A stretch of DNA of 64,000 nt from SURF-28 sp034521465. GTDB taxonomy: Bacteria > Bacteroidota > Ignavibacteria > Ignavibacteriales > Melioribacteraceae. Each line of letters begins with the position of its first letter. Within the stretch, counting starts at the first letter, position 1. The notes under the pieces are model-generated. The model made no database searches, had not been told where the DNA came from, and saw nothing but the letters and a program-made list of their open reading frames with translations. The stretch lies in the NCBI GenBank assembly GCA_034521465.1, contig JAXHMN010000010.1, positions 62,001-126,000 of the forward strand. Reading direction: 5' to 3'. Made by a program: the position numbers and the translations under genes. This document shows positions 60,969 through 64,000 of this stretch, piece by piece.

Positions 60969-62608
60969 CTACCAAAATATTGTATAAAGAACTGCTAAAA
61001 TTATTAGGACAAGATAAGCACCGATATTAAATGAACTATCTGTTCTGAACATTTTTGAAGTAAGTGTTATGCCTTGTGAATCATCATCCACCTCAGACGT
61101 GGTTAAACTTACCATCGCAATAATTACAATACTTATCAAAAATGTGTATAACATTTGATCCAAAAATGGAAGCTGTATAAAATCCAATTTTAAAAATAGA
61201 GCAACCGGTATAGAAAGAACTGCTCCCCAAATTGCGCCACGCGTTGTTGTTTTCTTCCAAAATAGACCGAGCATTGCTACCGCCAAAATTCCGGGACTAA
61301 CTAATCCCGTGTATTCTTGAATGTACTGAAATGCTTGTGGAACACTTCTTAATAAAGGTGCAACAAAGCAAGCGATTATCAAAGCAACAGCAGCACTAAT
61401 TCTACCAACTCTTACTAATCTTTTTTCCGATTTATCCTTACCGATGATATGGTTTGTAAATATCCATCGTGAAAGATTGTTGATGTTGAATTCAGCATTG
61501 ATGCAAGTGAAGAAACAATTGCTGCAGTTAATGCGGCAACAACAACTCCTTTTAACCCGGTCGGTATAAAATGACTGATCAACCAAGGATAAGCTTTATC
61601 GTAATTTATTCCTCCGTTAGTTTTATCAAAAGACTCCCTAACGCCTTCAATAATTGCAGTACCTTCGGGTTGTGCATATAATACGTAAGCAATGATTCCA
61701 GGGATTACAACTATTAACGGGATAATTAATTTTAAGAAGGCTGCAAAAACTATTCCCTTTTGTGCTTCACGTAAAGATTTTGCCGCAAGTGTTCTTTGAA
61801 TAATATATTGATTGAATCCCCAGTAGTATAGATTGGCGATCCACATACCACCGATTAACACAGCAATGCCCGGTAAGTTATCAAACTCGGGATGTCCTTT
61901 CTCCAGGATCATATGAAATTTATCACCAGCAGTATCGTAAATGTGAGCCAAACCGGCAAATACACCGCCATCCGGAGTTACATAATCCAGGGCAATAATA
62001 GTTGCAATAATACCGCCGCCAACCAACAAGACAACCTGAATTATATCCGTCCAAGCTACGGCAGACAATCCTCCGTAAAGAGAATAAGCGGCAGCAATTA
62101 CCGCAAGTAAAATAATAAACGGAATTATCATCGAACCGTCACCAACTCCCATAATTGTATCGAGCGCTTTAGCCCCAAGAAAAATAACGGAAGTGAGATT
62201 AACGAAGATGAATAGGAATATCCAAAAGATCGCTAGGATGGTTTTAAGATTTTTATTGTATCGCTTTTCGATATACTCCGGTATTGTGTAAATCTTTTTC
62301 TCAATGAAGATTGGGAGAAAATATTTACCGACAATTATTAAAGTGATGGCTGCCATCCATTCGTATGAGGCTATTGCGAGACCGACTGCAAACCCTGAAC
62401 CGGACATACCGATGATCTGCTCAGCAGAAATATTTGCGGCAATAAGTGAAGCGCCGATTGCCCACCAAGTAAGCTTATTGCCTGCTAAGAAATAATCGTT
62501 TGAATTTTTCTCATGCCCCTTCTTATCTCGCGAGACATACAATCCGAGCGAAACGATTCCAATTATGTAAACAGCAAATATGACATAGTCTGTAGTTGTG
62601 AAATTCAT
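60969..62608 (-). CDS. Sodium/solute symporter (SSS family, SglT-like), frameshifted
   Basis: About 546 residues with about 14 membrane helices. Family motifs: DYVIFAVYIIGIVSLGLY at the N-terminus, GKYFLPIFIEKKIYTIPEY, and a Na+-site helix with SSLASMLNSTSTIFHDG. It imports a sugar with sodium. One frame change near 61480 breaks the last third. It is the second gene of the glucan operon in this window and should import glucose or cellobiose made by the GH enzymes. Confidence 0.88.
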
Positions 62609-62656
62609 ACTATACCTATAGGTTAAATTGTTTTGATAAATAATCTACTGTTTATT

Positions 62657-64000
62657 TTACTTTACGTAAACTTCAATTTTGTCAATAATTCCTTCTCTTC
62701 GAAACAGCGATTGACTTTCTTCCAAGTTTAATTCGAGTGAATTCAATTGAACCATTGTATCTTCTTTATAAACACATACTTTGCTTTCATCAGATTTTAG
62801 GTAGATAACAGGTATTTGGCAATATGTAAATGCTAATGAGTTTTTCGGCAGTTGAATACTTGGCTTTCTCCCCGTTTGTATCGAAATACTCTAAAGTTTT
62901 TTCTTCGGTTAAAAACTCATCTCTATTCAGCAAGCTTGTATTAAAAATTATTTTACCGCTCTTAACTGTGAATACCCAGTTCTCTAATTCTCGAAATGAA
63001 ATCTTCTTTAACCTGCCCGGTCATTCCGGGCTGCTGGACACCAGCAAAACTCGGCGTATGTGAATATGGATCAGTTGGGAATGCACCATATTTTTCCGGG
63101 GATTTATGAACGCCTATTCCTTCCTTAATTTCATAATAATAATTTTTCAATTTTTTCAGTTCATCTTAGCGTTTGCACCGTTATCAATTGCTTGATAATA
63201 AGTCTCTTGTACCGCAAGCACCTAGCTTTGAAACCATATGCCAATATATTGATCCTAATCCCTCATACTTAAAGAATGTACCTGATCTGCCGGTAAAATA
63301 TTTGTGGTTAAAGACAGATTCGTAAATTTGTAATGCTTTATTAATATCTTCATCGGTGATTTGATTGGTGCTGTCTTGTCGTACTTTTTCTAATCTTGAC
63401 TTTAAAACATTCGCATTGCGAATCTCACCATTAAAATGATAGTTTCCTTGTTCATCCTTTAAAACAATATCTCTGTTATCTTCGTCAATAAATTTCTTAA
63501 ATATCTGCGACGCATTAAATTCTTCGCCCGGTATAATATTCTTTTCAATGAAATGCGGCAGTTCCCTATTCGGATAAAGTATATAACTGTTTTGATCTTC
63601 CCGGTACAACGCACTACTTCTCAAAGATTCAAGAAGTTTTAGTGCATCCGGTGTTTTCAAGTAACCGGAACTTAATACCGCTACTTGCCCTTCCAGCATT
63701 TCGTAAAGATTAATTATACTTAACTTGTTGTCTTGCAGAGACATTAAATTATAAGAATGGTATAAATCATCTTCACGTTTATTCTCTTCAATTGTCTTAT
63801 CAAGATATTTTTGGGTTGTATTTAAGAAATCAATAATCGCACTAATTTCAATATTATCTTTCTCCTCGGAGAATCCATTCTCATAAATTTTTGTTTTAAA
63901 TTTCGAGCCGGCGATACCTAATCCGTCAAGTATCGATTTTCTATCTTCGTCGGTTATTCCGGATTCGAGATTTTTTTCATTAACAGTTAATTGTTCGCTA
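62657..64000 (-). CDS. C-terminal part of a large unrecognised protein at the head of the glucan operon (5' end outside window)
   Basis: About 447 residues in three frames; the start lies beyond 64000. Frame changes lie near 63190, 62985 and 62850. Visible segments: EGLGSIYWHMVSKL, KSPEKYGAFPTDPYSHTPS, QQPGMTGQVKEDFISRI, LPKNSLAFTYCQIPVIYL and an acidic helical stretch near the left end. I cannot name the family. The high conservation and the position upstream of the sugar symporter suggest a role in glucan handling, perhaps a glycoside phosphorylase-type (alpha/alpha)6 protein. That is a guess. Its stop is 48 bases before the symporter start. Confidence 0.6.

Noticed and set aside
1..64000. 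CRISPR array, tRNA or rRNA genes
   Set aside because: No spaced direct repeats of 24-40 bases and no cloverleaf or rRNA-like sequence was recognised by eye.

Overview
The window looks like chromosomal DNA from a member of the Ignavibacteria (Ignavibacteriota, Bacteroidota/Chlorobiota relatives). It is A+T-rich. Three secreted proteins end in the type IX secretion sorting domain with the phrase QNYPNPFNPST, which is typical of that group. There are also Bacteroidota-type families (DUF5686, a CarboxypepD_reg TonB receptor, group-1 P5C dehydrogenase). I see no rRNA, tRNA, CRISPR array, prophage or insertion sequence. The assignment rests on protein motifs only.

About 25 genes are interrupted by one or more single-base frame changes, including essential proS. 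In most cases I could read the conserved protein straight through by changing frame, often at a homopolymer. I therefore annotate these as single genes with probable sequencing or assembly indels, not as pseudogenes.

Layout. 0.1-10.5 kb: housekeeping genes (cold-shock protein, DinB-like, MarC, a Phd/ParE-type toxin-antitoxin pair with a palindromic operator candidate, an aromatic amino acid decarboxylase with a hydrolase, proS, rsmI, Nfu, cytochrome c, cell-wall amidase, a lipid/isoprenylcysteine-type methyltransferase). 10.7-15.6 kb: two tandem copies of a three-gene module whose products resemble minor pilins PilV, PilW and PilX (the third with a DUF4900-like domain). The products lack a recognisable prepilin leader, and each module follows the same 15-base sequence, which resembles a sigma-54 promoter. 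15.6-22.3 kb: epimerase, methyltransferase, DUF5686 outer-membrane protein, a GT-C glycosyltransferase and a small secreted protein. 22.3-28.4 kb: a hybrid sensor kinase (GAF-PAS-PAS-HisKA), then a TonB-receptor operon with a Cys/His small protein, an acidic lipoprotein and an iodotyrosine-deiodinase-like nitroreductase. 28.9-36.4 kb: amino acid catabolism (P5C dehydrogenase, flavodoxin-reductase-like protein, aspartase fused to a cyclic-nucleotide-binding domain) and thiol redox genes (redoxin, DsbD). 36.5-46.8 kb: M28 peptidase, PstS-like protein, a large T9SS protein, a two-domain jelly-roll protein, a second small secreted protein, a two-component system and small unknown genes. 46.8-53.2 kb: M15 peptidase, a Cas4-like/exonuclease DUF2779 protein, a MntA/HepT pair, PBP1C and a zincin-like protein. 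53.2-64 kb: a tightly spaced minus-strand beta-glucan operon (unknown large protein, Na+/sugar symporter, GH16, GH3, GH5, aldo/keto reductase, GH5 with T9SS domain) without SusC/SusD genes.

The glucan operon makes a coherent pathway: secreted GH16 and GH5 enzymes cut beta-glucans, the GH3 enzyme releases glucose or short products, and the symporter imports them. The most unusual items are the paired leaderless pilin-like modules, the CNMP-aspartase fusion, and palindromic repeats inserted in frame at the same loop of two T9SS sorting domains.
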